Shown in pieces: positions 20,073-34,359 of a stretch of 64,000 nt of DNA. The DNA comes from Salvia splendens. Its lineage: Eukaryota; Streptophyta; Magnoliopsida; Lamiales; Lamiaceae. The translations under genes and the position numbers were made by a program. Each line of letters opens with the position of its first letter. Position 1 is the first letter of the stretch. The stretch covers positions 10,834,063 to 10,898,062 of the forward strand of contig NC_056049.1 of the NCBI RefSeq assembly GCF_004379255.2, read 5' to 3'. The notes beneath the pieces were generated by a model that did not search any database, was not told the DNA's origin, and worked only from the letters and a program-made list of their open reading frames with translations.

Positions 20073-21659
20073 TGAACTGAGGCTTGTGTGTTGTGTGTAA
20101 ATGTGATGCGCTATGCTTCTGGTATTATGCTAGGTCGAGATGCCAAGTCCTATGAATCCACTAGATCACTTGGTCTAGGAACTCAAGAGAATACGGAATG
20201 CTCTGTCGTTGGGCACACTACACTCCCCTTCAAAGATCCCTCAACCCGAATACTATGATTTAGTATAGAGAAGCAGGGGTCGATCCCACGAAGATGGACA
20301 CGTGAGAAAGCATTTAGAAACTCTGGACAAGGGCGGCTGCTGCCACGCAAACTGGGTTGAGGTTTAACTATGACTAGACCTAGGCAAGAAATGTAAACAC
20401 TAGACCTAGGAAACTGTAAACATGCTGAGATCAAACATCATCAAGACTACGGGATATTAAATTTACTTCCTGGACCGTGTAAATGGCTACTTAATAAAAG
20501 CAGACAGAAAGCATATAACAGTGGGGACCATAATTCCAAAATTAGCAAGTACGGCAGAAAAGCTGCAAATAACAAATTGAAACTCTAACTAACAACGACA
20601 TGCATTCTTTTAACTGAATCAAACACGAAGATGGAGAAAACAGAGCACGTACCTAGATTCGAACAGAATATAAAAGTTGGGTCGTCGGAAACTTGCAACA
20701 AACCGGAAATAACAATAATCTACATTCACTAGACGGAATGAAATGAAAACACGAAGGCTAGGCATAAATTTAAACCAACTCTGCTCGGATTCACATCGGA
20801 TGCTTAATCCACTCCGGATCCAAGCGATCCGAACCAATCAACAACCTCAATCAACTCCATAACTTCCGATCTAACAGATCTAAACCGATCAACACCGAAT
20901 TCAAACGATTCCACTCAACTCAGCTACAATACCAAATTCAAACCTCCGATTCAACCACCAACAAACTCTGATCAACCCGATCCAGCCATTAATCTGCACA
21001 GATTCAGAGAATAATTGCGAAACGCATCCAACACAAGTAAACTAACTCAAACTCCAGAAAATCACAGAAGTGAAATAAGAAATCAACATCAACGACATGA
21101 CAGAAAATTAAACTTGCATTAAACACACAAATATTCGGTAAAAACAGAGGGCCGAGCTCTGAACAGCGAAGCTCGGTGAAATCCACAAAATACGAGAAAC
21201 TAAAATGGAACTTGTTTCTTTACCCTCGACAGGACGGTGTTACAACCCAACTGAAATACGAGAAAGCGAAAAGTGAACCCAAAACGCAAACCACCCCAAT
21301 TTCCCTCTAAGAACCTAAGTGTATAAAAGAAAAGTGAGCTACGAGCCACAGACTGTTAATGAGGCCTCCACTGAGAAGGTCCCTCCAGAATGCATGCTTC
21401 CTTCTTTATATAGGTGCGGACTTAATCTTCTAGAACCTTCGTAGAAATCTCCATTCTACCCTTCGGCTTCGAGATTTCCTCCGTCTTGAAATTTCCTTCA
21501 TAATTCTCACTTCTTCGCCAGTTTCCTCGGACATGTGATTGTCCTCTTCTTTTCCTGGACCTGGCGAAATTCTTCTACACACCTGGCTTAAAACGTGTGT
21601 TAGACCCAGTAAATCCTTGAATTTATCCCCTAGACCTATGCATGAAATTAGCCTTATCA
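20073..21659 (-). repeat. 5' LTR of element F (1587 bp)
   Basis: Minus-strand TGATAAGGCTAATTTC...CTCAGTTCA, with a TATATAAAG box at plus-strand 21404-21412. The outer flank at 21660 is the chromovirus-like region. Confidence 0.75.
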
Positions 21660-24218
21660 CCATCATTGAGTGAAACTCGGATTTTACTTTTAAAGAGTCG
21701 AGAACCACTAAAATCATTCCTTAAAATGGTGTCTGCGCACACAATCATCATCCTCCACCAAATACCATATCTGAATCATCATGTGAAACGAGAATGTGGC
21801 CACAAACTCGTTCACTAGACCGGCTGACCTAGAGGACGGCTCACGATCCCCATCACTGCACTAGCCTAAGTAGAGTTTACACCCTAGTTAGACCCGAATT
21901 CGTTAACCATCAAAGTCTAGTAGAACATTATTCTAGTAGACAATCAGATAGGCAATTTCAAAACATAAAACACGGCATGACATACTATTTAAAACCTCCC
22001 TTATTTCACCATAAACATATCAATTTCAAATAAAAAGTTTAAGTAATAAAGCCCACCTCGAAAGCTTAAAATATCCTTAAATAGCTTCTCGTTCCGACTT
22101 TAGCGGGCGTGCGAATCACCTTTTCAGAAAATACATAAAGTACACATCAATCTCAATAACGAAGACATTTAGAATGCATGCACTCTAATTAACGTCTTTT
22201 ATTTCATTTTCTCAGTTTTCGGGCATTTCTTATTATTCGGCGGCCGCCCAAGGCGTCGCGTGTGACGCCGGTCGGCCGCTTACGCTCGTTCTTTCCTCTG
22301 TTGGCTCCTCGTATTTTCCATGACGTCGAAACAATTTCTAAAAATTAATTAAGCGCATATTTAAGTTATCGCAACTATTTCTCTTCGAAATTGTATTATT
22401 TCGGACTTGGGATAAATTATTCATAATTTGAATTATTCCAGAAATTAATTAGAAATTCCCACGATAAATTAAATCATTCCTTACGATTAAATCATCGGCC
22501 CAAGACTTAGTTATTTACCTCACTTCCTACTTCTAATTTAATTTAAAAGCCCCAAATAAATTAATGGTGCCCAACTACTACTCTACCCTCTCCACACCTC
22601 TCTCTCTCTCTCTCTCTATCCTCCTCCTCTCTCTCTTCGACAGAAAACTGCACAAATTCTCCCCAAAGTTGAGTTGCCGCCTCCGCGAAAACCGTCGTCC
22701 TCGTCGACCCCCACGCCGGCGACCACTGCTCGCCAGAAGAAATGGTGCTGCTGTCGTGCCGTCGTCCATTCCAGTCAAGCCGCTGCTGTTGGAGTCACCG
22801 GTCACTGCCATCGCCGAACAGCACAGCTGCTGTCGCCTGCTGCTGCTGCCATCGGCTTTTTCACCTCCTCCGTCAGCCGCCGTTCTATGGGCAGCCCGCG
22901 TCGCCGTCATTGATCCGCCGCAGTAGCAGGTCGACGTCTACATTGCAGCAGCTGTCCGTCACCGTTGCTCGCTGCTGTCGCCATCGGAGTGGAGGAAGTC
23001 CAGCCATCGCGGAATCACCGTAGCCCACCAGCAGCACCGAGTCAGCTATCACGCTGTTCGGCCACCTTATCCCCGCGATCGCCGCTGCACAACCACCTTT
23101 CCCCTCCGGAAACACTCCGAACACGCCTGGAACCACCCCGAAATGTCCCGCAAGATACGTTGTTATTACAAAGTTAAGTTCTTTCGCGTTTTTGATTAGT
23201 TACGGCGATGTTCGATTGGTTTCAATTGTTGGATTGTTTGAATTACTTGTGGGAGTGGATGTATGAACAAAATGTATGAATTAGCTACTAAAATTCATGC
23301 TTTGGGGATTGGATAGGGATTATACCTAAAAAGAATTGAACTTGGTGATGGAGGAGCAAGAATGGTAGCAAGGTCTCTTCCTTCTCTCTCGGCTCTCTCC
23401 ACTTCTCGGCTCCCTCTCTCTATTTTTTTCTTGTTGTGAAGTATAATGTGAGAAAAGGATTGAAGGGGCTAATGTATTAACTTGTGTGACTCTTGGGTTG
23501 TAGAATTAATGGTGGAAGAGGGAAGGTGGAGAAGGTGGAAATGGAGGGTCTCCACTTGAAGAAACCGCCGGCCATGAGGGAGAGGAAGAAGAAGAAGAAA
23601 GGATTCTTGGGCTTGCTCCCATTTGTTTGGAAAAGAATTTGGGCTCCCAAATTAAATGGTTTTGGGCTCAATTGATTGTAAGCCCAAGTTTGTATAATAT
23701 TATCAATTGGTTAGACTTTTAATTGTTATGTCCCAAAGCAAATTTTTATATAAACATTTGGACTCTAATTTGATTGAGAAGCCCAAATATATATACTTTG
23801 CATTCTCGCATTCCTTTCAATAATTAAAATTCATGGAACTTTATTTAATTTCGTTATCTTGTTCTTCACAAAGATTAAAAATCGCCCGACGTCACAATTT
23901 ATATGTGGTGTTGTTCCAAATATAAATTCCTCAACAGTTCCTCGGTCCACGCGCGTCATTCTCTAAAAGATATATCTCAACCATCTCATTCATTATGCTA
24001 AGTATAGCAATATCGTCACCATTACTTTAACGAGACATTCACACGTCTCCTAAACTACCACAATTACATAAAAAGGACGTCCCAAAATCACATCATCACA
24101 TAAATACCATACTTCATTCCCAAGCACATGAACGAGAAACATAGCATGCATAATTAAAATTTTATTAATTATTTCATGACATGCTTTAATTTAGTACTTT
24201 AAAAGTATGGGTGTTACA
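21660..24218 (-). mobile_element. Chromovirus-like LTR region (Ty3/gypsy), left boundary unresolved
   Basis: The right end reads, on the minus strand, TGTAACACCCATACTTTTAA, the characteristic start of plant chromoviral (Tekay-like) LTRs. Downstream on that strand come AT-rich sequence, a GC-rich patch (22670-23130) and a (CT)n tract at about 22593-22617. No gag or pol was found and no PBS at the left side. At 24218/24219 it abuts the reading frame of element C's post-pol ORF, which marks the insertion edge. F appears to have entered it at 21659. The short Pro/Arg/Ser-rich open frames in the GC-rich patch have no recognisable homology. Confidence 0.55.
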
Positions 24219-26319
24219 GAAAAGGAGCGAGGAGCAGAAGAGCCAGGAGGGAGGAGATGAACTAGAGAGAACGCCGGCAGCGGAGCCCATTCCTCAAGAA
24301 ATGGCGAGGGAAGAGATAGATCTGAATGAAACGGCCAGAAAGCAAGACCTCATGACTGATGAAGAATTTGAGGCTCTTTTGAATGAGGTAAACCGGATGG
24401 AAGATGGCACTGCCATGACGGCTGAGGGTCTGGACCTCGCATCAGGGGCAGTAGGAGAGAGTGAAGAAGCCGATGCAGAGAACGACTCAGAAGGCCTATC
24501 CAACCAGCCAGTAGACGAGGCGGAAGAAGGGCAGACCAGAGAAGATGAGCCAGAGTCAATGGCTCCCCAGTCAGAAGCAGGGGAGAGTGATGCGCGCATT
24601 GAGAAGGCGGAGACAGAAGCAAGAACAGAGGTACCAAGACCAGTGGCACCTCAAGTGTCAAAACCGAAACCAGTTAAAAGGAAATTGGTGTTGAAGCGTG
24701 ATCCAAGGGTAGAACGGCCAAAGCCGGAGAGGGTATCGCAAAGATGCCTAGGGAAATGGGCATCTAGCAAGGCGAAGGCAAACACAGCAGCAGATCCAGT
24801 GGAGATTTTAAGTGAAGAGGACAGGGCTACTCCTACAAAACCTGGGGAGGAGTCCTTACCACCTACTAACCTGGAGGATGCTCCGAAGGAAACTGAAGTG
24901 GTCTCACCAACGCCGAGTGACCAAGGAGAGAAGAATGTTGAGATGGCTGAGGGTCTGGACCTCGCATCTGAGTCAGTAGGTCACGGCGAGCCAAGAGATT
25001 ACAGTACCCATATGCGTGCGAAAACCCTTCCTACTACCCAAGACAAGCCTTCAACACAAGCAGAGAAGAAATCGGAAAGAGAGAAAGACAGAGATGAAGA
25101 CAGATACCAAAAAGAGAGAAAAAGGAAGGGGAAAGCCCCTATTAAGAAAAAGCCAAGCAGCAAGAAGCAACACACGGTCAACACCGGTGTCGTCATCACG
25201 GAACCAGACCAGAGAGCCCCACCGCACCGAAGGGAGCCGAGCGACAGCGAATATGCGGCCAGTGAAGAGTCAGGGTCTGACAGCGACGTCTCCCTAGAGG
25301 ATGAAGAGTATGGTGAACAGCAGCTTCCACATAACCATCGGGAGCTAATACATCCTCCGGCGGAGAGATTGAAGTACCGGCGTTGGAGGGTGGAGCTCAC
25401 TGACGAGCTAGATGCGGACATGAAGGACGACAGCAGCAAGCAATTCAAGGGCGGGAAGGTACTTTATTTCCCTTCCCTTGATGAATTAAATGGCCGTGAG
25501 CCTTTCTTGTTGCATTTGCGGGCTTTGCGTTTTGATTGGCTGTTAGAGAACAAGCATCCGAGTATACCTATAAGGTTGGCGAAGGAGTTTTTCACTACCT
25601 TCAGATTTAGGGTCACCACGGACTTGGATGAAGAGTCCATAACCTTTAGGGTATTCGGTAGGGAAGTGAGCATGAGCTTGATTGAATGGACGGTCAGATT
25701 GGGGATGTGTAGTTTAGAGGAATCCATAGGGTCGGAGTGGAGGAACATGGAACTGGGAAATCCCCGCAGGCACGTCGACTTTGAACCCCATGAGGCATTT
25801 GACGAATTAACTCACGCAGCTTCGGGGCAGTTTTCATCTACTATATCCCGCTCCATTCACTTCAACAACCCGATCTTGCGTCTGGTACAACTCTACTTGG
25901 ACTTCAACTTGTTGGGGCAGTCAAATTTAGCCGTTCGGACATCGATGATAGAGCTTTACCTCCCTTGGTGCGGCAAGCGCGGGAGGAAAGTACATCTGGG
26001 TATCTGGACAGCTTATCAGTGCCATCTCATTGCCACCCATCCCGCGAGAAATCTCTCCCTCTGCCATATCTTGGGAGCTTTCGTAAGGAACAACATCACT
26101 ATCTCGGAGGCCGAAGGCTTATCTCCCCTGATCATGGTGGACCCTCCTGGCCCGTTTGATACGCACTTTTTCATCCGCACGAACACTGTCTGTATCAGGG
26201 AAGGTGCCCCGCATTTTTACGCGATGGGTGAGGAGGCTATCCCGGCTGGAAGAGTTCCAGCAAGCCAGAGCACGCAAGATCAAGCGCAGAGGCAGGAGAA
26301 TTAGGAGAGGGCAGTGGCA
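24219..26319 (+). pseudogene. Post-pol ORF of element C, left part
   Basis: The frame opens mid-protein at EKRSEEQKSQEGG, directly after the chromoviral LTR, so the first ~130 codons seen in A are missing. It then follows A and E: IDLNETARKQDLMTDEEF, two AEGLDLA(S)..SVG motifs, basic ERKRKGKAPIKKK, NTGVVITEPD, the conserved core from ELIHPPAERLKYRRWRVELTD to FYAMGEEAIPAGR. An in-frame TAG at 26302-26304 (RQEN*ERAVAEL) precedes the copia insertion. The protein continues at 50097 after 23.8 kb of inserted DNA. It was already dead by nonsense mutation or was disabled by the insertions. Confidence 0.85.
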
Positions 26320-26324
26320 GAGCT

Positions 26325-27791
26325 TGTTGGGGTTTGGTGCCCCTTGAACAGCGGAAGTCATGCAAAAACAAATAAATCAGATCTACAGATCTATTTGACC
26401 GATTATGGGATTAATTATCTACATGTTAAACAATCAATTGCATACAAGAACGCACACAATTCATGTAAAAGGAATTAAAACCTAGTTCATGAATTTCCTA
26501 CGGTTTAGAATTACCGATCTGATTCTCCAAAGAATCGACGATTGCTTGCGCCTTCTCCACATGAAGATCTTCGTACTCAACCACGAATCTTCCAATCTGT
26601 ATCCCGAACTCAGAATCTGACCTTTGGGTGGGCAAAGCTTATCAGAATCGAAAATGGCTTGATTAGAAAGAAGACATAATATCAGTTTTCTCAAAAACTG
26701 ATTTTTCGTCCACTCCCAGAGGGGAGCACGAAAATTAATGTGTTAATTCACTCTTAATCTTCTTTCTAATCTCCTTTTATATAGAGTTATTATGGGCAAG
26801 ATTAGGGATCCATGGAGGTTGGACTTGGGCCAAACCTGTTGGACTTTTACTAATTAAATTGAGCCCCAATTTAATACAAGTCCAATAGAATATTATTATC
26901 ATCCACTATAGTATAATAATATTGACTGCCCGTCCAATCCCAAATTACGAGTAATCCGGGCTTTACCTCTTTAATTTATTATTTCCCGTGTTTAAGATAT
27001 AAATATCCATTAATTAATTTAAGTCTGCTATTTGACTTTAATTAATTAATATCTTTTTCCAAGAGTTGTCTAGTTCAAAATCTTTATTTATTATTCTGGA
27101 ATAAATTCCAACCGGCTGGGTTTCTGAATAATAAAACATTTTTCGAACACCTCTTGAGGATATTATCAAACTGGACTCACCCAGCACACGATTCATTGCA
27201 ATAACAATACTAGCACCTCTAGACATAGATCACCACTACCCAAGATATCAGGATTCTTGGATTGGGAAAAATCCGCACCATTTGATAAATCAAAGTAGTG
27301 CATAATCAATATCGTATGCTCAATGTTATGTCAACAATGATTAAGAAATAACAATCACCGAAACTTCGTCTTTCAGTAAATAGCAAGAAAGACTTATCTC
27401 AACTGTTAGATCCTTCAGTGCTATACCACACCAGTGTCGTTTATTTCCTAAGGTAAGGAAATATGCGGACTGACACTGCAACCTTTCACGATAGGTAGCC
27501 AAAGCCTATCTAGGTTGTGAAATTCTATTTCTCTTCTACAAAGGACCGACTGCGTCACCTTCTGTGAACGTCGTTCACCACCAGTCTACTATGCAGAAGA
27601 ATTAGACTTATTTGCTTCTTATACATTTAAATGTTTGAGAAACATCTTATAAATGCATAAGCAAACACCAATGCGATAAAATTAATTCTTCTCGCCTTGG
27701 GTTAAAAGTGGATTGTAGAGTTTATTGTATACAAACAATTCTATCCGTGCAACATGCTCGAAATATGCTTTTCAGTATACCATTCCTAACA
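26325..27791 (-). repeat. Copia 3' LTR (1467 bp)
   Basis: Plus-strand ends TGTTGGGGTTTGG...CCATTCCTAACA. It is the uninterrupted partner of the LTR at 34079/50096 and shows the pre-insertion site of element A as AATCTGTATCCCGAACTC near 26594-26611. Confidence 0.9.
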
Positions 27792-30700
27792 ATCTCCTAC
27801 TTATACTCAAAATCATGCTTTCGAGTATACCCACTGCCAAAACTCTCCCACTTATACTCTAAGCAGGTCTCGGGCCATGATACATCTAACTACCATACTT
27901 TTCGCCTCATGTGTAAAACATGTTGCCATATAAGCATTTTGTGAAAAATTTTGCCAGGTTGTTCTCTGATGATATCTTGGAAACCATAACGTCTTGCTGC
28001 GCACTTAATCCTTAATTAATTTCATACTTCATCTCTATGTGATTGCTTAGCTTTATCAGATCGTGTTTCCCTCGAGTTAGACACCTGGCTAGAGTAATCA
28101 TAACAAAATATAATACTCATAGGCATATTCGGATTCACGGTCAAAGCTATCAGGAAATTACTGAGATGAACAACTACCTTAGCAGTTTCCGAAGAAACTA
28201 CACTTGTAATTTTCATGATAGAGTCTGTGATGTAATCACACTCCTTCATGACTCAGTTTTCAACTCCTAACGTTAACACATAGTCAGAGGATAACTCGAT
28301 CATCAATCAATTATAAAATCGAGTCGATGTAACCTAAAGGACATAACATGGATGTCTGATAAACTAGAGCATACCGTTTAGTCTTTTTTCAAGCACTATA
28401 GTATATTCTTTACCAATCCAATGTCCTTGGCCATGGTTAATATGATATCAGGCTTCTCTGCTAAAAGCAAAGCTAATATCTAACTTAATACACATCATAG
28501 CATAATCGAGACTTCCAATTACGGAACTTGTCTCATTCCTCTTGATCTCATTCAGTGTCGTAAAACACTTACTAGAGACAAGATAATTCCATCTAGAAAA
28601 GTAAAACATTTTCTTGGAATTTTCAGTGCTAAAGTGTCTAAATATTGTGTAGATGTAGGATTCTTTAAGAAACATAACATTCTTTTTCTAGCAATCTAAT
28701 GACATAGATGCTTAGAATGTAACTATATTATCTTAAATCCATCATCCTTAAACTGGGTAGACGACCAGTTTCCTACGCTAGATAACCCTCTTAGTTGTTT
28801 ATCAACTTTTATAGATGTCATCATCGTAGAGTACCAAGAATACCATACATAGTGCACTTTCAACTTTCTTATACTTGTAGCTTTGTTAAGGGCACTGGTC
28901 AAATTCAAAAGATTTGACAACGTGCATGAAACACATGTTCTATGATTTAAATGCTTTCCTAAGACCATAAATGATCTACATAAGCTTCCAAATCACTTGT
29001 TTCTTGCCATTTATTACATAACCATTAAGATGTTCCATGCATATGAGCTCCTCAAGACTTCTATTAAAGAAAACTGTCATGACAATCATAGTACATACAT
29101 CTTAATTTATGTAGGCTACAATAGACAATATGATACAGATCGACTTAGGCAGAATGGCATGCGAGAATATGATTCTCTCTTGGTATAACCGTTCAGCCAT
29201 TATTCTAGCCTTTTAAGATCTCTGTTTACACTTGCAGATCCACTAGCTCTCACTGGCTAAAATAGTCTATGGGTAGTATCGCAAGTCTTGCAAACATTCT
29301 TGTCTATTTAAGATTGTTATTCAGAATCTATCATCTTATCAAGAATGATTATCTGATGAGTCAATGTGTCCTTGTAGTTACATGGATTAGGTTCAAGTTG
29401 ATCTAAGACTGAATCTAAAGACTCTCTTAGGCCCATGAACTTATTATGTTCGCAAAGAACGCTCCCACTACGACATGACTCTTACAATCTTAGGTACAAA
29501 TGTTGATTTTCTTAGTTTCTTGGTTAAGATGGAAAATAGATATTCTCATTATTTTGAGAATTATCATGCTTGTTAGGCTTGTAGTTCTTCACATAATCTT
29601 CATCAAAGAATCTAGTATTCGTGTAAACAAACACCTATCTTGCCTTGAAGATTATAGAACCTATACATTTTCTATCATTTGGGATAACCTTAAAACATAC
29701 CTCAATACACAACTCCAATTACTTGGATACCTTTTCCAAAACATGTGTTGAAATAACTCCACACCTTGAGATGTGCTGGACTAAACTTGCCTCTAGTCCA
29801 CAACTCGTGTGTTGTAGAAGGTATTGATGTTATGGTAGTTTCTTTAAGGTATAACTCGTTGTTTCCAACGTATATCCCATCAATGATAAGGTGTTATTGA
29901 GTAAAACTGTTCACTTATCGAACTTGTCTTCAAGAGACTTCGATATCTTCTTATATGACTATCCCATTCTTTAGAAGAATGCTTGGAATAGTCAACTAGG
30001 ATTTAGCTCCCACTACTGATCTTAACTCATTGCTCGTCTCCTATGGTATAAATCATTAAGACTTGCTAGTCTTTCTATGTCGCACCTCTATAAGTATTTT
30101 GAATCTCTTGAACAACCAAAAGATTCTAACTTATTGTGCATCAACCAGATTTACCTGACTTTCAAGCTATTTAACAAGTAAGCTGTTAAAATCTCGATAG
30201 TCACTTGAGTTAGACAAAATCAGTTTGAACAATTACTAAGTACTTTCTTGGCCTTATGATTAAGTACCATAAATACTTTATCATTCATTGTTTAAGAAGT
30301 TGAACTGTGGTGTTATACTCAATCTTTTGCAATTATATTGTTTAGATACTATGATGTATAATTTGTTTTTCTATGGTACTATGATAGATATTCGATCCAC
30401 ATTTCTCAATAATGCAAGCATTATAAAATGAAATTGAACATCGTAGAATCATAAATGAGTTTATAAAATGAATATAAATTCATTCTAAACAAGACTGTAC
30501 CAATAAAACAAAATCTCTAACATCAAAATAAAATAATAAAGTGAGCATAAATAAATAGCTCCCACTGCAACAACTGCCCAACTGGATTTAGATCTCTCTT
30601 TAGAAGTTGCATTGTTATCTAAGTCATTGTCCTTTATATAAGAGGTCAATCCGACTTACAATGTATCTTCTCTTTGCCTTTTCACCAAATATTTCTTGCC

Positions 30701-31300
30701 TTTATAGCTTTCATTGATGACAATTCAGCTCTTCCCTCTTTCCATTGCTAGTCTTCTGTTCGATTGAACTAAGACATAGGAAAGATGCAGCCTTAATGAA
30801 TTCGTCAACTATCATGTTATCTTCCTCCAAAAGTAATAAAGTGAATACAATGCCGAAGGTTTCCAACTTTTCAGTAACAACCTTCAAATAATCACTTCCT
30901 ATTACATTTGGCGATGAACTGAGTGTAGAAACTATTTGAGTAACTGAATCAGAAGATTCATCAAAACATTCTATCTCTTTTGGATGTTCCAATAGAATCT
31001 GGACAACGTCCTCATTGGATATCCCTTTATCATCGGTATAAACCAAGTTGTGTCTTACTACTTAAAAGAAAGTAGTTTGACCTTCTATCTCAAAGAACTT
31101 GTCAACTGCATGCATGAAATGCATTTTTGGATTTTCTTTATAGAATTTTGTCGAGGAAATGGAGGACATGAACTGGTGAGTACAAACTTTAAGTTTTAAG
31201 CAATGAGAATCTTATCAATTTAATATTTCCAGTCTACATAATTTTGGCCTTCGAGTTTGATTTCTTTAAGGTTCACAGACATTATTAAGAATTTGGCTGA
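27792..31300 (-). pseudogene. Degenerate copia pol/gag region
   Basis: On the minus strand the phrase SVIGSLDYAMMCIKLDISFAF (about 28450-28515) is a decayed form of the copia RT/RNase H segment VVGSLMYAMLCTRPDI. A KLM*IIYGLR-like trace near 28940-28990 recalls KSLYGLKQ. A 111-codon frame at 30711-31046 has no recognised domain and may derive from gag. Stops and frameshifts are everywhere, and no intact catalytic motif was found. Confidence 0.6.
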
Positions 31301-31626
31301 GAAGAAATAAAACTATTTATCACATACTATGCTTAATACATAATCACAAACAACCATAAAACAATTTATGTATCTCGCAACCATGACAACCAAAATAAGT
31401 ACGCCTCTAGGGAGGTCATACAAATTTGGATTCCAACAATTTCCTGGTCACAATACCGAAGAATAGTCCAGAGACCACTAAGGTGGCATGGCCGCCAAAT
31501 ATTGCCTAAGCTTTAACCATAAATATTAGCATCTAGGAATTTCGTTTCTGTTTTGATACTCCTTCTAGGGAAGGTTGCACGCCACTAACAAAATTCCATA
31601 GCTATCTTATAAATATGTTTAAACAT

Positions 31627-31796
31627 ATGAACTTGCAATTTCGTAGGATTATGGCTCCCACTAGGGTGGGTCGCGATAATATTAGAAACATGCTTCCAGT
31701 TTAAACAATTTACCATTAAGAAGTCTAATCTTATGAACTTGCTATTTCGTAAGATTATTGCTCCCACTAAGGTGGGTCGCGATAATATTAGAAACT
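31627..31796. repeat. 106-bp tandem duplication in copia interior
   Basis: ATGAACTTGC(A/T)ATTTCGTA... with CCCACTA(G/A)GGTGGGTCGCG recurs with a 106-bp period starting at 31627 and 31733; the second copy is incomplete. The phrase CCCACTAGGGTGGG is itself a small inverted repeat. Confidence 0.8.
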
Positions 31797-32049
31797 GCTT
31801 CATATATAGACCAATTTATGGAGACCTTATACAACGCACTGTTGTAATTATCGCTTAGTCATTTTAAACATGATTTTTGCATAATCATCACATAAGTAGA
31901 TAAGGCAGATAATCCACTTAAAACAGATTAACACCAAATAAATAGATAAATCCATTTAATAATATGATAATTAATCTCACTGGATAATTATTGAAATTAT
32001 TTAATAAATCTAGGGAGATTTAATTAAATAATTAATTCCTTATCTTATC

Positions 32050-33180
32050 CAAAATAGGAATTTCGGATTTGATACGATTTATTTGGATAATGACTATCCA
32101 AACTAATTTAGGATTTATCAAGATACAATTGAATCTATCTAAATCCTCTTAGGATTATTCTAGATTTTACATGGATAAAATCAAATCCTAAAATTCAAGA
32201 TAAAACTGACCTTGGATTATCATTATCTAAATCTTACCAGGATATTTCAGGATAAAAAGAAATTTCTCCAAATCCATAAGACGAAGATAAAATCCAATCA
32301 TTCCAAGATTTAAAGAATCTTAGATTATTTAGAATAGAAACCTAGAATATATCATATCGATTAGGATTTATTCTAGATAAAGTTAATTTTATCAAAATCT
32401 AATTAGATAAGGACTATCTTGTATTATCTTTATCCAAATTTATCTAGGATATTTTTCTAAATAGAAATAAATCTATTTATATCCATAAAATTAGGATAAA
32501 TAGTATTAATATTAATTAATTCAACTAGGATTTAACTAGATAGAACTGAATCTATCTTAAATCCAAAAGATAGTTACAATACTGGATTAACAATTATCTA
32601 AATCTTCTAAGATATATTCTAGATAGATACAAATCTATCAATATCTATAAGATAGAGATACATTTAATTATCTAAATCTACTAGGATATTTTCTAAATAG
32701 AATTAATTCTATAAATATCCACAAAATAAAGATAAACATGGATTTTAATTATCCAAATCTACTAAGATATATTCTAGATAGATATAAATCTATCAATATC
32801 TACAAGATACGGATAAACTTAATTAAAATTTATCTTAGTGTATCTAGGATTTATTCACATAGAATTAAATCTATATAAATCCATAAGACAAAATAAAATT
32901 AATTATTATCCAAATTTATCTAGGATTTATCTAGAGAGAATCAAATCTATCCAAATCCATAAAATAAGGATAAAATCCAAACATATTTAATTATTTATCT
33001 AGTCTATCTTGGATTTATTTACATTGAATTAAATCCTACAAAAATCCATAAGACAAAATAAAATTAATTATTATCATCCAAATTTATTTAGGATTTATCT
33101 AGATAGAATTTAATCTATCTAATCCATAAAATAAGGATACATATCTAATTAATCCATAATTTAATTAAAAATTAAATTTT
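32050..33180. repeat. Diverged AT-rich tandem-like repeats in copia leader
   Basis: The modules TCTAGGAT(A/T)T, TAGATAGAATTAAATCTAT and AAATCCATAAGATA recur many times at about 80-110-bp spacing with much divergence. No coding frame. Confidence 0.65.
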
Positions 33181-33279
33181 AGATAATCCACTTAAGATAT
33201 ATTCAAATATTATTCTAAAATCATATCTTGAATTAAATCCAAAGTTAGTTCCAAGACTTTAGGAAACCCTAACTAATTT

Positions 33280-33740
33280 GGAAAGTGATGTCACAGGGCG
33301 AAGACCCGCGCAAGCGTCGCCGCTGTCATAACAGCCTGCTCTTGCCTCCGTTGACCGTCTTTCATCTCAGCGGCCGCTGCTGGACTCTTCGACGCTGTTG
33401 CGTCGATGTCACAGCTCAGGCGCTGTACTGCTGGATGCCGTCGTCACTGCTGTCACTGCGATGTCACTGCAGCTGCCTCGTTTCTGTCGCTTCGTGGTAT
33501 ACCGACGCGGCTGTCGCTGCGTCGTCGTACCCGCCGCTGCCCGATCCCCGCTGCTGCGTCGTCGTCGCTAATGCGACGTTGTCGTCTCTGCAGTGGCTGC
33601 GACAATAGCTTCCTCCGAGCCTGGAAACTGCCCACAAAAATGGCTCCCACTCGAACTACTGTCGCCGCCGACACGCGTCGTTAGTTGCCCTCGCCGTAGC
33701 TGCTGGAGTTGACCGAGTCTCAGCCACGACGCGCTGGTCA
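33280..33740. other. GC-rich patch in copia leader
   Basis: A sharp change of composition inside an AT-rich element. CTGCTGTCACTGCGATGTCACTGC-like runs give short open frames on both strands without recognisable domains. Similar GC-rich leader patches occur at 1140-1370 and 22670-23130 in two unrelated LTR elements in this window. Confidence 0.5.
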
Positions 33741-34064
33741 GATTCCTTGCAGATATCTCCGCAAAATCATGAAGCGACCGTTTTGATTCTCCATTAGGAA
33801 ACAATTGAAACAAATTCACGTACATGAATTACGTAACCAACAATCCCAATCTATTAATCATCATTATATGCAATGATTATCCAAATAATGAATCAAAAAA
33901 TATTGACAACTAATAAACATGGTTCGGCGTAGTAATACCGACGCGATGTTTCGTTCTTATGTTATATTTAACCAACAAAATAACAACCAAGCCACGAATA
34001 CAATCATGCATTCAAGCAACTCACATAACATGAAATTAATCCACATAATCAGAGCAAAAAACTG

Positions 34065-34076
34065 GCTTTGATACCA
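34065..34076 (-). other. Primer-binding site of the copia element
   Basis: Plus-strand GCTTTGATACCA is the complement of TGGTATCAAAGC, a one-base variant of the initiator-Met PBS, two bases from the LTR. Confidence 0.75.
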
Positions 34077-34078
34077 AT

Positions 34079-34359
34079 TGTTGGGGTTTGGTGCCCCTTG
34101 CACAGCGGAAGTCATGCAAAAACAAATAAATTAGATCTACAGATCTATTTGACCGATTATGGGATTAATTATCTACATGTTAAACAATCAATTGCATACA
34201 AGAACGCACACAATTCATGTAAAAGGAATTAAAACCTAGTTCATGAATTTCCTACGGTTTAGAATTACCGATCTGATTCTCCAAAGAATCGACGATTGCT
34301 TGCGCCTTCTCCACATGAAGATCTTCGTACTCAACCACGAATCTTCCAATCTGTATCCC
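34079..34359 (-). repeat. Copia 5' LTR, first part
   Basis: Matches 26325-26605 and stops at ATCCC, where element A is inserted. The rest of this LTR resumes at 48914. Confidence 0.9.

Larger units (their letters stand above)
19826..21659 (-). mobile_element. Athila-type retrotransposon F, 5' end only
   Basis: In minus-strand order: LTR (20073-21659), tRNA-Asp PBS (20051-20070), a short leader, and the first ~48 codons of gag, ended by element B at 19825. The rest of F would lie beyond B but is missing because B's own far end was deleted at 14853. LTR starts TGATAAGGCT, close to B's. Confidence 0.8.

Noticed and set aside
22564..23177. Overlapping frames of about 70-120 codons
   Set aside because: Frames occur on both strands in a GC-rich LTR patch and have no recognised domain.
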